Source of the DNA: JBCBJZ01 sp038522635
Lineage (GTDB): Bacteria; Pseudomonadota; Alphaproteobacteria; Rhizobiales; Hyphomicrobiaceae
Reading direction: 5' to 3'
Assembly: GCA_038522635.1 (NCBI GenBank)
Contig: JBCBJZ010000061.1
Coordinates: 1 to 19,667, forward strand
Length of the DNA stretch: 19,667 nucleotides
Shown here: positions 1 through 6,311 of the stretch, piece after piece
Numbering within the stretch: position 1 is the first letter of the stretch
How the letters are laid out: each line of letters begins with the position of its first letter
Translations under genes and position numbers: made by a program
Notes under the pieces: generated by a model
Told to the model about the DNA's origin: nothing
Seen by the model: the letters and a program-made list of their open reading frames with translations, nothing else
The model's database searches: none

Positions 1-652
1 CGAAGGCGAAGATGAAGCGCGGATGCCATTCCACCGCGCGCGTTTCAAAGGCGAACGCGCCGAGCGCCATCAGCACGGCTGCACCGGCAAACTGCAACGC
101 GCTGCCGCTGACGAGATCGATGTTCGCCAGGCGACGTTTTTGTTCGATGGTGGCGAAGGTGAAGGCGATCAGGCCGATGACGGCCGCGATCAGGGTCGCC
201 GGGCGGATGCCGGCATCAGCGAAATCGGCTTTGGGGAGAATGATCATCGCGACGCCGAAAAGGCCGAGCACCAACNNNNNNNNNNCCATCGCCTGGCGCG
301 GCAGCGCTTCGCCAAGCATCACACGCGCTAACACCGCGGTCGTTAACGGTTGCAGACTGACGACCACGGCGGCAACGCCGGCTGGCATGCCGCGATCGAT
401 CGCCCAGAACACCGCGCCGAGATAAACCCCATGCATGAGCATGCCCACCCAGAGCGCGCTCAACGCCTGACTTGGGCTTGGCAAGCGGGCCCGCCAAAGG
501 GCCGCGATCAGCGCCATCAGAAAGGCAACCACGGCGAAGCGCAGGGCCAGGAACGTGAAGGGTTCCGCGTAGGGCGCGCCCATCTTCGACCCGATGAAGC
601 CGGTTGCCCAGAGCAGCACGAAAAGGCCAGGCGCAACGCGGGTCAGGGTCAT
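1..652 (-). CDS. EamA/DMT-family membrane transporter, 3' end cut by the window edge
   Basis: This is an integral membrane transporter of the drug/metabolite (EamA, DMT) superfamily; its substrate cannot be read from the sequence. The N-terminus (MTLTRVAPGLFVLLWATGF) followed by SKMGAPYAEPFTFLALRF is typical of the first EamA repeat. After it come hydrophobic helices with GVYLGAVFWAIDRGMPAG and VVVSLQPLTTAVLARVMLGE, which match the helix 3-4 hallmark of the family. Ten Ns at 276-285 interrupt codons 123-126. The frame on both sides is the same EamA frame, so the gap is either truly 10 nt or differs by a multiple of three. About 217 codons are visible of a usual ~290, and the C-terminal repeat is incomplete. 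The start was chosen by family similarity; no clear Shine-Dalgarno precedes it. It diverges from the second DMT gene and is not part of the photosynthesis operon. Confidence 0.85.
   Translation of the reverse strand, partial: MTLTRVAPGLFVLLWATGFIGSKMGAPYAEPFTFLALRFAVVAFLMALIAALWRARLPSPSQALSALWVGMLMHGVYLGAVFWAIDRGMPAGVAAVVVSLQPLTTAVLARVMLGEALPRQAMXXXXLVLGLFGVAMIILPKADFADAGIRPATLIAAVIGLIAFTFATIEQKRRLANIDLVSGSALQFAGAAVLMALGAFAFETRAVEWHPRFIFAF
276..285. other. Assembly gap (10 Ns)
   Basis: Ten undetermined bases lie inside the transporter gene. The coding frame continues across them, so this is a small sequencing or scaffolding gap and not evidence of a broken gene. Confidence 0.99.
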
Positions 653-666
653 CGGGTCAGGATCAT
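639..666. repeat. 14-bp tandem duplication at the start of the left transporter gene
   Basis: On the minus strand ATGATCCTGACCCG is followed directly by ATGACCCTGACCCG, with one mismatch. The second copy carries the annotated ATG. The first copy holds an out-of-frame ATG whose five-codon reading frame (MILTR) stops in an ATGA overlap with the real start. Confidence 0.7.
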
Positions 667-792
667 GGGGCGGTTTGCGCGGTGCGCTGGATCGTTGACA
701 AGCACGCTAGAGCAACGGGCGCAAATCGCGGATCACCGGCTTACACACTCACGCCTTGCCTTTGCGACCAAAGTTGCTCTGCACTTTAAGAT

Positions 793-856
793 TAGATCAT
801 CTTTGGGCGATTTCGGGCTCACCTGTGGTGATCCCGATAGATCGCCAGATGATCTA
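793..856. repeat. 64-nt nested, nearly perfect inverted repeat (hairpin)
   Basis: The arms pair as TAGATCATCT (793-802) with AGATGATCTA (847-856), GGCGAT (806-811) with ATCGCC (841-846), TCGGG (813-817) with CCCGA (833-837), and TCACC (819-823) with GGTGA (827-831), closing on a TGT loop. This gives 26 Watson-Crick pairs. The only interruptions are a 3-nt bulge (803-805), a 1x3 internal loop and one mismatch. It lies outside any gene. It could be a structured RNA, a palindromic repeat element or an operator; no U-tract follows on either strand, so a plain terminator is less likely. Confidence 0.8.
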
Positions 857-1042
857 GCACGCGGCCTGCATCCCGCGATAGCGAAGCGAACGCATGGCAG
901 CGTTGCGCGCGCTCAGCTTTCCTTTTGCGGCGTGCGCGATGATGATCGAGGCTCTCAACACCGCGGCGGTGAGATCGAATTCGCCCGACGGGCATCTGCG
1001 CGAGCGTGAACACGGCCTCCCAAACGGCGCCCCCCCCCAACC

Positions 1043-1050
1043 GGAGACAG
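1043..1050 (+). promoter_or_regulatory. Ribosome binding site that decides the start of the right-hand transporter
   Basis: GGAGACAG lies 2 nt before the ATG at 1053, with the GGAG core 6 nt upstream. It favours this start over in-frame upstream codons reaching back to 894, whose extra 53 residues look like non-coding sequence. Confidence 0.7.
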
Positions 1051-1052
1051 CG

Positions 1053-2003
1053 ATGCTGCGCCCTTCGCTCCGCCGCTTTGCACATTCCGGCAGCAAAACC
1101 CCCCTGGCGGCCGGCGACAACCTGCGCGCAAGTCTGGCCGTGCTTGCGGGCATGGCACTCTTCATCTGCAACGACACGCTGACCAAGACCGTTTCCGACA
1201 CCCTGCCGACCGGTCAGATCATCACGCTGCGCAGCGCCTTTGCGCTCGCCTTTATCGTGCCGCTCGCGTTCTACACGGGCGCTTTGCGAGACCTGCGCGC
1301 GGCCTACGCACCCGCGATGATCTGGCGCAACATCGGGGAAGCGGGCGGTGTGCTGCTGTACCTGACGGCGCTGTTCAACATGCCGATCGCCAACGCCACC
1401 GCGATCATGCAAGTGCTGCCGCTCGCCATCACCGCAGGCGCGGCCCTGTTCCTGGGCGAGCGCGTCGGGTGGCGTCGCTGGCTGGCCGCCGGCATCGGCC
1501 TGATCGGCGTGCTCATCATCATCAAGCCGGGGCATAATGCCTTCAACGCATGGTCGCTAGCGGCGTTGATCGGGGTGTTCTTCATCGTGCTGCGCGACCT
1601 TGCGACCCGGCGCCTTCCCACGCACACACCGACGCTCTACGTCACCACCGTCACAGCGGCCGTGGTCACGGTTGCGGGGCTTGGCCTTGGCCTTTTTGAG
1701 ACGTGGATGATGCCGCGCGCGGTGGAACTTTTGATGCTGGCCGGGGCTGCCCTGTTCGTTCTGGGTGGCTACGCGGCGATGATCTACGCCATGCGCGCGG
1801 GCGAAGTGTCCGCCATCGCGCCGTTCCGCTATTCGATCATCCTATGGGCGATCGCAATCGGCTACGTGGTGTGGGGCGATGTGCCGACGCTCTCCACCCT
1901 GCTGGGGATCGCGATTGTGGTCGGCGCTGGCCTCTACACGTTCTACCGCGAGCGCACGCTCGAACGGGCAACAAGCGGTGGGCAATCTAAGGCCGGTAGG
2001 TGA
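1053..2003 (+). CDS. EamA/DMT-family membrane transporter
   Basis: A 316-residue polytopic inner-membrane transporter of the DMT/EamA superfamily, full length for the family, with about ten hydrophobic helices in two repeats. Repeat one begins near residue 25 (LRASLAVLAGMALFICNDTLTK) and includes ATAIMQVLPLAITAGAALFLGE followed by a GIGLIGVLIIIKPG helix, the classic EamA signature. Repeat two includes GGYAAMIYAMRAGEVSAIAP and a closing helix at LLGIAIVVGAGLYTFYRE. The substrate is unknown; relatives export amino acids or other metabolites, or import compounds such as riboflavin or S-adenosylmethionine. The ATG at 1053 was chosen for its Shine-Dalgarno and for where the family similarity begins. 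It converges on hemA, with a shared hairpin between the two stop codons. Confidence 0.88.
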   Translation: MLRPSLRRFAHSGSKTPLAAGDNLRASLAVLAGMALFICNDTLTKTVSDTLPTGQIITLRSAFALAFIVPLAFYTGALRDLRAAYAPAMIWRNIGEAGGVLLYLTALFNMPIANATAIMQVLPLAITAGAALFLGERVGWRRWLAAGIGLIGVLIIIKPGHNAFNAWSLAALIGVFFIVLRDLATRRLPTHTPTLYVTTVTAAVVTVAGLGLGLFETWMMPRAVELLMLAGAALFVLGGYAAMIYAMRAGEVSAIAPFRYSIILWAIAIGYVVWGDVPTLSTLLGIAIVVGAGLYTFYRERTLERATSGGQSKAGR

Positions 2004-2034
2004 AGCTGTCAGGTATATGAAGCCGGCAGATCAT

Positions 2035-2075
2035 GAAAGGGCCGCCCGGCTGACAACGCAGCGGACGGCCCCTTC
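2035..2075. terminator. Hairpin between convergent transporter and hemA genes, likely bidirectional terminator
   Basis: GAAAGGGCCGCCC (2035-2047) pairs with GGACGGCCCCTTC (2063-2075), with two mismatched or wobble positions and a ~15-nt loop. It sits between the stop codons of two convergent genes, the usual place for a shared terminator. Neither strand shows a strong U-tract, so efficiency is uncertain. Confidence 0.55.
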
Positions 2076-2094
2076 AAAAGAGGTTTCGCGTGAG

Positions 2095-3330
2095 CTACTC
2101 GGCGGCGATGCGCACGTAGGCCCCGTTGCCGACCGGGCATGCGGCCCACAGTTCGTTCAAAGCCTGACCGAGCTTGGCAATATGAGCGTCGGTGTGCAGC
2201 GGCGTCGGCGTCAGGCGGATGCGTTCGGTCCCGCGCGGCACCGTTGGATAGTTGATCGGCTGCACGTAGATGCCGTGCTCTTCCAGCAGCGTGTCGGTCA
2301 CCGCCTTGCAGTGCACCGGATTGCCGACGAGCACGGGCACGATGTGCGAAGGGTTATCCATCACCGGAAGATCATCGCCCTTGAGCGCCGCCTTCAAGGC
2401 CCGCGCCCGTTCCTGGTGCTGCGTGCGTTCAACGTCGCTCTGTTTGAGGTGGCGGATGCTGGCCAAAGCGCCAGCCGCGATCACCGGCGAAAGCGACGTG
2501 GTGAAGATGAAACCTAGCGCGTAGGAGCGTATCGCATCGCAAAGGTCAGCGGTCGCCGCGATGTAGCCGCCCATCACGCCGAAGCCTTTGGCGAGCGTGC
2601 CGTTGATGATGTCGATCCGGTCCATGACGCCATCGCGTGCGGCCACGCCCGCGCCGCGCGGCCCGTACATGCCAACCGCGTGAACTTCGTCGAGATAGGT
2701 CAGCGCGCCATACTTGTCCGCCAGATCGCAAATCGCTTCGATCGGTGCGATGTGGCCGTCCATCGAGTAGACGCTCTCAAACGCGATGATCTTGGGCGTG
2801 CTGAGCGGATAGCGCTTCAGCATCGCTTCGAGATCGTCGAGATCGTTGTGGCGCCAGATGCGCTTTTCCGCACGGCCGTTGCGCATGCCCGTGATCATCG
2901 AGGCATGGTTTTTCTCATCGGAGAATAGCACCGTGCCTGGGATGAGCTGGCAGAGCGTCGACAGCGTCGCGTCGTTGGCGACGAAGGCCGATGTCATGAG
3001 CAAAGCTGATTCCTTGCCGTGCAGGTCGGCGAGTTCGCGCTCAAGTTCGACATGGTAATGCGTTGTGCCCGAGATGTTGCGGGTGCCGCCGGAGCCCGCG
3101 CCAACCTTGTCGAGCGCCTCATGCATGGCGTTCAGCACGACCGGGTGCTGGCTCATGCCCAGATAGTCGTTCGAACACCACACGGTGACCTCACGCAGCC
3201 CATCGCGGTGGTGGTAGTCGGCTTGCGGATACTTGCCGCGATGGCGTTCGAGATCGGCGAACACGCGGTAACGACCCTCGTCCCTGACGGCGGCGACCTT
3301 GGCTTTCAAAATAGCGTGGTAGGGGGTCAT
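2095..3330 (-). CDS. hemA: 5-aminolevulinate synthase
   Basis: A PLP-dependent enzyme that condenses glycine and succinyl-CoA to 5-aminolevulinate, the first step of tetrapyrrole synthesis by the C4 (Shemin) route used by alphaproteobacteria. The 411 residues match the family length of about 400-410. Visible signatures are VWCSNDYLGMSQHP (50-63), GAGSGGTRNISGTTHYH (77-93), the YLDEVHAVG cofactor-binding motif (212-220) and the PLP lysine K248 in GTLAKGFGVMGGYI. Here KGF replaces the commoner KAF or KAY. The start has an AGAAAGG purine stretch upstream. It is the last gene of the superoperon, downstream of puhE across a 93-bp gap, so ALA supply is probably co-expressed with bacteriochlorophyll genes. 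The related KBL/BioF enzymes share the fold, but motif and context favour ALAS. Confidence 0.96.
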   Translation of the reverse strand: MTPYHAILKAKVAAVRDEGRYRVFADLERHRGKYPQADYHHRDGLREVTVWCSNDYLGMSQHPVVLNAMHEALDKVGAGSGGTRNISGTTHYHVELERELADLHGKESALLMTSAFVANDATLSTLCQLIPGTVLFSDEKNHASMITGMRNGRAEKRIWRHNDLDDLEAMLKRYPLSTPKIIAFESVYSMDGHIAPIEAICDLADKYGALTYLDEVHAVGMYGPRGAGVAARDGVMDRIDIINGTLAKGFGVMGGYIAATADLCDAIRSYALGFIFTTSLSPVIAAGALASIRHLKQSDVERTQHQERARALKAALKGDDLPVMDNPSHIVPVLVGNPVHCKAVTDTLLEEHGIYVQPINYPTVPRGTERIRLTPTPLHTDAHIAKLGQALNELWAACPVGNGAYVRIAAE

Positions 3331-3423
3331 GGAGGTGGCCTTTCTCGACGATGCGTGTCTGCGGAACTTGAAATGACTGTGCTGTGTGCGGCGTTCGGTG
3401 TGCGGTGCTGCCCGCGCCGGGGT

Positions 3424-4533
3424 TTAAGAGCGGGCGCGGCGGAGGCGAAACAGGGGTGGTGGCCATGGCGATGTGGCGGCGCTGACGCGCACATGCGGCG
3501 CAAGCGGGCCCTGGGTTGGCGACCCAGCGATGACACCGGTCAAACTGCGGTGCGCGGTCGCGTCGCCCTCAAGGATCACTTGCTCCCCTTGGCCCACTCG
3601 GCCCACTGGGCCGACATGACTCTCACGGCTCGCAAGGCTCTCTGGGGTCCGCGTTGATGCGGGAGGCACAGCGGCAGGCGTGGCCGCTCTATCATCTGCC
3701 GGGGCGTAGGGGTGAGCGTGGGCGCGCGCGTGCGGGTGGTGTCGATCAGGGGTTGTGGCCGGCGCCGCCGGCACTGCGGCAGGCGCAAAAAGCGGCGTCC
3801 AGAGCTTGGTCGCCTCAAGCGGCAGCACCAAGAACCAGTGCTCGAGCACCGCAAGCGCCATCAAGGTTGCAACAAGCGCGAGCCCCGTCTGCGCGAACGT
3901 TCCTGCCGGCGCCGCCATCGCCTGCTGAAAGAGCCAGGCGGTGATCAGGCTCGACACCGTCACGCTCAAGGGGAACAGCGCGTTCATGGCGCGCTTGCGG
4001 AAATAGCTGCTGAGGTAGGCCATGTGGGCTGGCAGGAACGCTTCAGCGTGGTTGCGCACGCCCAAAAACATGTTGAGCTTGGCGCTGAGCCGCATGCCCC
4101 ACAACACCATGAAGGTCCACACACCGACCTGGTTGGCACCGTTCCAGGCGAGCAGCACCAGCACCGCGGCCATCACGGCGATCGCGATCTCGTGGTAAAG
4201 CACGGCGCCGGCGGCTTCGCGAAACCGCTGCAGGCCCTTCACGCCTGGGGTCGCGGCCTGTTGCCGGGGGCCGGTGATAAAGCCCGCGTAAAACGTGAGT
4301 TCGAGCCAACCCCAGCAGATCAGTGCGAACGCGAAAGCGCTGAGTGCCGCGGTCGGCGTTGCCTGGGTCGCAGCATCCGCAAACCCGATCAAAGCAAGCG
4401 CCATTACCGCGGCGGCCGCGTACTGCACATAGACGCGCGCGCCCTGCGGCACCTGATCGAGCAGCAAGACGACCCCGGTGGCGAACCACCAGATGAGGAT
4501 TGTCAGGCCGATCGGGGTCAGCAGTTCGATCAT
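3424..4533 (-). CDS. puhE: PuhE, putative photosynthetic complex assembly protein (DUF3623), with long C-terminal tail
   Basis: A membrane protein encoded in puh operons. In Rhodobacter capsulatus PuhE was reported to modulate bacteriochlorophyll production; the mechanism is not established. Residues 1-250 match the family: about six or seven hydrophobic helices, an N-terminus MIELLTPIGLTILIWWFATG, the block GWLELTFYAGFITGPR (75-90), VLWGMRLSAKLNMFLGVRN (143-161) and EHWFLVLPL (231-239). The family usually ends soon after this block at around 260-290 residues. Here about 110 further residues follow, rich in Ala, Pro, His and Arg, with no predicted domain. The gene sits between acsF (133-bp gap) and hemA (93-bp gap), its normal place. 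The ATG at 4533 gives the canonical N-terminus. Confidence 0.88.
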   Translation of the reverse strand: MIELLTPIGLTILIWWFATGVVLLLDQVPQGARVYVQYAAAAVMALALIGFADAATQATPTAALSAFAFALICWGWLELTFYAGFITGPRQQAATPGVKGLQRFREAAGAVLYHEIAIAVMAAVLVLLAWNGANQVGVWTFMVLWGMRLSAKLNMFLGVRNHAEAFLPAHMAYLSSYFRKRAMNALFPLSVTVSSLITAWLFQQAMAAPAGTFAQTGLALVATLMALAVLEHWFLVLPLEATKLWTPLFAPAAVPAAPATTPDRHHPHARAHAHPYAPADDRAATPAAVPPASTRTPESLASRESHVGPVGRVGQGEQVILEGDATAHRSLTGVIAGSPTQGPLAPHVRVSAATSPWPPPLFRLRRARS

Positions 4534-4575
4534 CGTTGCCTAGCTTGCGTTCTCTGTAAGAGCGCTGGTGTGCTC

Positions 4576-4593
4576 TGTTTCACAAGGCGCACA
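4576..4593. promoter_or_regulatory. Possible PpsR/CrtJ-type TGT-N12-ACA site upstream of puhE
   Basis: TGTTTCACAAGGCGCACA fits TGT-N12-ACA but lacks the inner C and G seen in the stronger TGTC-N10-GACA form. It lies in the acsF-puhE gap. A few such matches are expected by chance in a window of this size, so only the location supports it. Confidence 0.25.
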
Positions 4594-4613
4594 TGGCGTG
4601 AAAGCGCGCCTTG
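4583..4613. repeat. Hairpin in the acsF-puhE gap
   Basis: CAAGGCGC (4583-4590) pairs perfectly with GCGCCTTG (4606-4613) around a 15-nt loop. It lies between acsF and puhE and could be a transcript processing, stabilising or attenuating structure. No U-tract follows on the minus strand. A perfect 12-bp palindrome CCGCGATCGCGG lies nearby at 4652-4663. Confidence 0.5.
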
Positions 4614-4666
4614 CGTTCGTTCTTGGGCCGTAGGCCAGCTCACGGTCGCAACCGCGATCGCGGCGC

Positions 4667-5734
4667 CTACCAGGCGGGAGACAGCCGGCTCTTGACCGGC
4701 AGCGCGTTCTTTTGCGTGCGCATGAAGTAAAGCCGCGCAAAGGCGCCGCCGGCTGCTGCGACGAGCCCGGCTCGCTTCAGGCCGCCAAGCACACCACCCT
4801 TCCTCTTCGCCTCATCCATGCGTTCGCTGATGACCCGAAGCCGCTCCAGGTGCTCGTAGAATTTCGGGTTCTCGATATCGAGCGTCAGCGGGAACACCTG
4901 GCGCGAGATTTCCGTGGTGATGCGGAAAACCTGCTTGCCGTATTCCTTGGGGTCGAGCCCTAGCGCCTTGTGGAACGCCGGTCGCGCGTGATCGCGGATG
5001 TACATGGTCGCGAACACGGCCAGCAGGAAGAAGCGCACCCAATGGCGGTTCATGCCGCTCAGCAGCTTGGGATTCGCCCGCATCAACAGCGCGAAGGCTT
5101 CACCATGGCGGAACTCATCGTTGCACCACTTCTCAAACCACTTGAAAATCGGATGGATGCGCTTGTCAGGGTGGCGCTGCAGGTGCCGATAGATGGTGAT
5201 GTAGCGCGCGTAGCCGATCTTTTCGGACAGGTAGGTCGCGTAGAAAATGAACTTCGGCTTGAAGAACGTGTACTTCTTCTTGCGCGTCAGATAGCCCAGA
5301 TCGATGCCCAGGCCGAAGTCCTTCAGACTGTCGTTGAGGAAGCCGGCGTGGCGCGCTTCATCGCGCGCCATCAGCTTGAACAACTGGCAGATGTCAGGGT
5401 TCGTCCCGCGCTTTTTCATTTCCGCGTAAAGCACGCAGCCTGAGAATTCCGCCGTCAGCGAACTCACCAGGAAGTCGACCAACTCACGGCGCAGATCTTC
5501 AGGCAGCGCCATCAGATCGATCTTGTCCCATTCATCGCCGCGCTTGAAGTGTCCCTTGTTGGGGTCGTTCTCCATCTCGGTGATGAGTTGGTCCCACTCG
5601 GCGCGCACCGACGACACGTCGATCTTGTCAAGCTCGTCGAAGTCGGTGGTGTAAAAGCGCGGTGCAAGCACGGTGTTTTGCTCGGCCCACGCGGTGGTGT
5701 CCTGTTTGGTGATGGACAAGCGCTCAATGGTCAT
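4667..5734 (-). CDS. acsF: Mg-protoporphyrin IX monomethyl ester oxidative cyclase, aerobic
   Basis: Catalytic diiron subunit of the oxygen-dependent cyclase, which forms the isocyclic ring E, converting Mg-protoporphyrin IX monomethyl ester to divinyl protochlorophyllide. The product is 355 residues, normal for the family. Diiron-type ligands are visible: E96 in TAEFSGC, E126/H129 in RDEARHAGF, and E207/H210 in NDEFRHGEAF. Strongly conserved stretches include YTFFKPKFIFYATYLSEKIGYARYITIYRHL (155-185) and the NP.FY.HLE segment near 289-297. The start at 5734 was chosen over an in-frame ATG 33 nt upstream. It has a GAGGAG Shine-Dalgarno (5743-5748) 8 nt before it and overlaps the bciE stop as ATGA, implying translational coupling. 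No anaerobic BchE is seen in this window. Confidence 0.96.
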   Translation of the reverse strand: MTIERLSITKQDTTAWAEQNTVLAPRFYTTDFDELDKIDVSSVRAEWDQLITEMENDPNKGHFKRGDEWDKIDLMALPEDLRRELVDFLVSSLTAEFSGCVLYAEMKKRGTNPDICQLFKLMARDEARHAGFLNDSLKDFGLGIDLGYLTRKKKYTFFKPKFIFYATYLSEKIGYARYITIYRHLQRHPDKRIHPIFKWFEKWCNDEFRHGEAFALLMRANPKLLSGMNRHWVRFFLLAVFATMYIRDHARPAFHKALGLDPKEYGKQVFRITTEISRQVFPLTLDIENPKFYEHLERLRVISERMDEAKRKGGVLGGLKRAGLVAAAGGAFARLYFMRTQKNALPVKSRLSPAW

Positions 5735-6027
5735 AGGTGGCGCTCCTCGCTGAAGCTGAATTCGCAAAGCTCCATGAATTCCAAATCACCGGTGAGGCGC
5801 GTCCATGCGCGCTCGATCGGGCCGGCACGGGTGACGACCGCGTTGCGCCGGATCTCACGGCTTTCGCCATAAGGCACAATGATGGGAGCGCCTTCGACTT
5901 CCACCGCATCGCCGGGCTGGATCTTAACGTCACCGTCGAGTTCGACGTGCGCCTCCAGGCTGTCGAACGTGTTGATGACGCGTACCGTACACGCCACCTC
6001 CTGCGTCCGTTTTGTGAACAAGGCCAT
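5731..6027 (-). CDS. bciE: BciE-like accessory subunit of the oxygen-dependent cyclase
   Basis: A 98-residue soluble, acidic protein (MALFTKRTQEVACTV...) with no membrane segment or signal peptide, rich in short beta-strand-like stretches (VRVINTF, AHVELDGDVKIQPGDAVEVEG, GAPIIVPYGESREIRRNAVV). It was identified chiefly by position: it lies directly upstream of acsF in an ATGA overlap. In alphaproteobacteria the small conserved gene next to acsF encodes BciE, reported to be needed for AcsF activity. Residues GAPIIVPYGE and a C-terminal FMELCEFSFSEERHL look conserved from memory, but I could not align them. GAAGGG precedes the ATG at 6027 by about 8 nt. If this is not BciE it is a hypothetical protein tightly linked to the cyclase. 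Confidence 0.75.
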   Translation of the reverse strand: MALFTKRTQEVACTVRVINTFDSLEAHVELDGDVKIQPGDAVEVEGAPIIVPYGESREIRRNAVVTRAGPIERAWTRLTGDLEFMELCEFSFSEERHL

Positions 6028-6311
6028 CTCAACCGCCCTTCTCTTTTACCGCTTTCGTTACCGCTCAATGCCTTCCGCCCTACCGCTTTTGTTGAGCGAC
6101 AATGGGTCCTGGACGGATGGACCTCTTCACCGCTGTTCGGCGCCTCCGCCGCATCTTCTTGCGCACAAGAGTGAGTGTGCGCCTTCACGTCCTCAAGTCT
6201 TCCAAGTCGGCAGTGGCCGGACGTGCGTCCGTCCCCCTGCTGTTGCCTGTGCCCGCTCGCGGTGCGCGCTTGCTTCTCGCAGCCATCCCGCGGGCTTTGA
6301 TTTCGCACCCG
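6028..6311. other. 284-bp gene-free spacer where puhC would be expected
   Basis: No minus-strand frame here encodes a membrane-anchored protein: all three frames give short, basic, low-hydrophobicity readings without the N-terminal helix of PuhC. The spacer holds a direct repeat TACCGCTTT(C/T)GTT at 6047-6059 and 6081-6093, an inverted repeat CGCTCAA (6062-6068) with TTGAGCG (6092-6098), and a CGGACG-TG-CGTCCG palindrome at 6218-6231. Confidence 0.7.

Larger units (their letters stand above)
653..1052. other. Gene-free divergent intergenic region between two transporter genes
   Basis: About 400 bp without a credible gene. It must carry the promoters of both divergent DMT genes, but I could not pick convincing -35/-10 pairs. 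The notable contents are the nested hairpin at 793-856 and a run of nine Cs at 1030-1038 just before the ribosome binding site of the right-hand gene. Confidence 0.7.

Noticed and set aside
894..1052. N-terminal extension of the plus-strand transporter to an ATG at 894
   Set aside because: The extra 53 residues are not transporter-like, include the C-tract, and a good Shine-Dalgarno precedes the ATG at 1053.
5735..5767. Earlier in-frame start codon for acsF at 5767
   Set aside because: The extra 11 residues are not conserved in AcsF, and the ATG at 5734 has a GAGGAG site and an ATGA overlap with bciE.
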